DNA from: Thermococcus sp.
GTDB lineage: Archaea; Methanobacteriota_B; Thermococci; Thermococcales; Thermococcaceae
Reading direction: 5' to 3'
Assembly: GCF_017656495.1 (NCBI RefSeq)
Contig: NZ_JACDNS010000013.1
Location: 1 to 55,315, forward strand
DNA: 55,315 nucleotides
Made by a program: the position numbers and the translations under genes. Of the stretch, positions 54,288 to 55,315 are shown one piece after another; positions within the stretch are counted from its first letter, which is position 1, and each line of letters opens with the position of its first letter. The notes under the pieces were generated by a model. That model did not search any database, was not told the DNA's origin, and saw nothing but the letters and a program-made list of their open reading frames with translations.

Positions 54288-54361
54288 ATTACCACTAACC
54301 CGAAAAACTTTCAACAACTCGCCAAAACTCCAAAACCCTTTTTAACAGAAAACACTCGATA

Positions 54362-54372
54362 ACAATATATAC
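54362..54372 (+). promoter_or_regulatory. promoter of the AbrB-like regulator gene
   Basis: ACAATATATAC is a good TATA box 35 bp before ATG 54407, with GAGGCGAG as ribosome binding site in between. Confidence 0.6.
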
Positions 54373-54406
54373 AATCTATACAATTCAACCCACAGAGGCG
54401 AGACCA

Positions 54407-54814
54407 ATGACAGAACAGCAAGTCGTTGAGCCACTGGCGAAATTTCAAAGTAGGGTGAGACCACAAGGTAGAGTTATGATTCCAATTTATATTAGAGAAT
54501 ATTTTGGCATCCAAGATGGTGATTTTGTAGTTGTTATAATTAGAATACCTGATGCACAAAGAAGAATTAAGGGAAGAGTATTTGCCGTTGCTAAAGTTTA
54601 TGATAGGGGAGTGTTTACAATACCGAAAAAAATAAGAGAGCAGTTTGACTTGAAAAGTGGGGATTTTGTTGAAATTTTGTTGGTTGGATATCTACTTATA
54701 AAAGCTCTTTTAGAGAAGAGAACACCCATACCTATAGCAGCAACTCCTCATTTTGAGATCATAGATGAGAATCAAGAGAGACAACTATTGCAGAAACCAA
54801 TTGTAGTAGCATGA
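54407..54814 (+). CDS. double AbrB/SpoVT-domain DNA-binding protein
   Basis: Encodes 135 aa with two swapped-hairpin motifs in one chain: residues ~12-45 (KFQSRVRPQGRVMIPIYIRE) and ~62-98 (VFAVAKVYDRGVFTIPKKIRE), each followed by a FxIQDGDFV / FDLKSGDFV segment. Most AbrB proteins have one copy and dimerise; here one chain may act as a pseudo-dimer. The stop codon lies within the first TCATGACA-type repeat, so it may bind the repeat cluster directly downstream and control the provirus state. Confidence 0.85.
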   Translation: MTEQQVVEPLAKFQSRVRPQGRVMIPIYIREYFGIQDGDFVVVIIRIPDAQRRIKGRVFAVAKVYDRGVFTIPKKIREQFDLKSGDFVEILLVGYLLIKALLEKRTPIPIAATPHFEIIDENQERQLLQKPIVVA

Positions 54815-55109
54815 CATGATCCAAATGTCATGTCATGTCATGGTATGTCATGGGGGTTTCTGAGGTTTATTTGCTAAAAGAAGAAGTTTTAGGGTACCTT
54901 TATCATGACATTCATGACACGCTATAAAAAAGCCCTATATATTTTTGTCAGGATAAAATCACAGGAAAGAAATAACCTTTAGTGCGTTTTATATTAATGT
55001 CATGAATGTCATGATAAAATCGAGCTATTCTCCCTTTATTTTGAAAAAACAACGTTAAAACCTTGCATGACATTCATGACATGCTATGACATTCAAATCA
55101 TGTCATGAT
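54810..55109. repeat. TCATGACA repeat cluster (candidate origin or operator)
   Basis: The 395-bp gap after the AbrB gene holds many copies of the half-site TGTCATG/CATGACA. The clearest unit, TCATGACATTCATGACA, is at 54903-54919; its exact reverse complement is at 54998-55014; a third copy (16 of 17) at 55066-55081. Shorter copies lie at 54810-54820, 54825-54841 (TGTCA three times in tandem), 54845-54852, 55086-55092 and 55098-55109. A+T-rich stretches lie between them. Iterons of a replication origin or multiple operators for a regulator are both possible. Confidence 0.75.
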
Positions 55110-55156
55110 TGGTTCTCATAAATGTGTAGAATTGTGCTTTTCTTGACACAAAAACC

Positions 55157-55197
55157 TTATATATACTGATTACCAGTATTATACTGATAAACAGTAT
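55157..55197 (+). promoter_or_regulatory. promoter and twin palindromic operators of the RHH gene
   Basis: A TATA element (TTATATATA, ~55157-55164) is overlapped by ATACTG-N5-CAGTAT at 55163-55179, followed by a second ATACTG-N5-CAGTAT at 55181-55197. The palindromes are 18 bp apart centre to centre, close to two helical turns. They cover the transcription start region just before the ribosome binding site. This is the classic layout of self-repressed ribbon-helix-helix regulators. Confidence 0.75.
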
Positions 55198-55209
55198 AAG
55201 GTGATTGCT

Positions 55210-55315
55210 ATGCCATCATCTGGTTGGAGGCAAATCTCCGTTAGGGAAGACACATACAGGCTCTTTCAGAAGTTTAGAGGAGCCTTGATGGTACAAAAGG
55301 GTCGCAAAGTAACTG
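55210..55315 (+). CDS. ribbon-helix-helix regulator (partial, cut by window end)
   Basis: Only the first 35 codons are present. The start reads MPSSGWRQISVREDTYRLFQ and continues KFRGALMVQKGRKVT. A beta-strand (WRQISVREDTY) followed by a helix and a turn before a second helix is the RHH/CopG pattern. GGTGATT precedes ATG 55210. With twin operators in its promoter it is probably an autoregulated provirus repressor or copy-control protein. The rest lies outside the window. Confidence 0.7.
   Translation, partial: MPSSGWRQISVREDTYRLFQKFRGALMVQKGRKVT

Noticed and set aside
54810-55109. CRISPR array
   Set aside because: Repeats are short, occur in both orientations with irregular spacing, and lack the 28-30-bp repeat length and uniform spacers of Thermococcales arrays.

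Overview
The window comes from a hyperthermophilic euryarchaeon of the order Thermococcales, most likely a Thermococcus. The evidence is an archaeal histone, archaeal DnaG, a split glycine dehydrogenase P-protein, GTP-dependent PEP carboxykinase, maltodextrin phosphorylase, TATA-box promoters, GGTG-type ribosome binding sites and box C/D guide RNAs with 12-nt guides. From memory the chromosomal gene order resembles the gcvP-to-histone stretch of T. kodakarensis; this was not checked. The chromosomal part looks A+T-richer than that species.

Chromosome, 1-40320. A CAT-anticodon tRNA opens the window. Then come gcvPB/gcvPA (minus strand), a HAD hydrolase, a frameshifted small gene, a metallophosphoesterase, a PrsW-type membrane protease, and a tandem family of five related cell-surface lipoproteins, the first of them frameshifted. 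A glycerol / glycerol-3-phosphate block follows on the minus strand: DUF1667 protein, FAD/NAD oxidoreductase, GlpA-like dehydrogenase, GlpK and two glycerophosphodiesterase-family proteins. Divergent from it lie two MFS transporters, an alpha/beta hydrolase and a PAP2 phosphatase. Next are an ABC-2 exporter pair, glutamyl-tRNA synthetase, a methyltransferase, an NSS-like transporter, maltodextrin phosphorylase, two PhoU/TrkA-C proteins and PEP carboxykinase. The last part has a sugar nucleotidyltransferase, a degenerate phosphohexomutase, thymidylate kinase, two box C/D sRNAs on opposite strands, DnaG with a small Toprim protein, a B12/radical SAM protein and histone.

Provirus, 40321 to beyond 55315. 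The 3' half of a tRNA-Arg(TCG) gene lies at 40321-40368 without its 5' half and runs directly into the C-terminal part of an SSV-type tyrosine integrase. This is one end of an integrated element; the intact tRNA and the integrase N-terminus should lie beyond the right edge. Almost all genes read rightward with ATGA-type overlaps: a run of tiny membrane proteins, a Zot-like P-loop ATPase with a C-terminal excisionase-type helix-turn-helix, then a separate promoter driving a two-helix membrane protein that looks like a spindle-shaped-virus major capsid protein. After it come virion-like membrane and coiled-coil proteins, two large secreted proteins with LamG-like domains (652 and 667 aa, strongly recalling the LamG pair of Pyrococcus abyssi virus 1), a minimal type IV prepilin peptidase and a small arginine-rich protein. 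The visible right part carries a separately terminated coiled-coil surface protein, a double AbrB-fold regulator, a 300-bp cluster of TCATGACA repeats (candidate origin or operator) and the start of a ribbon-helix-helix gene behind two palindromic operators.

The most interesting system is this PAV1/TPV1-like provirus, especially the prepilin peptidase among its structural genes and the repeat cluster near its regulators. No replication protein is visible; one would have to lie beyond the right edge.
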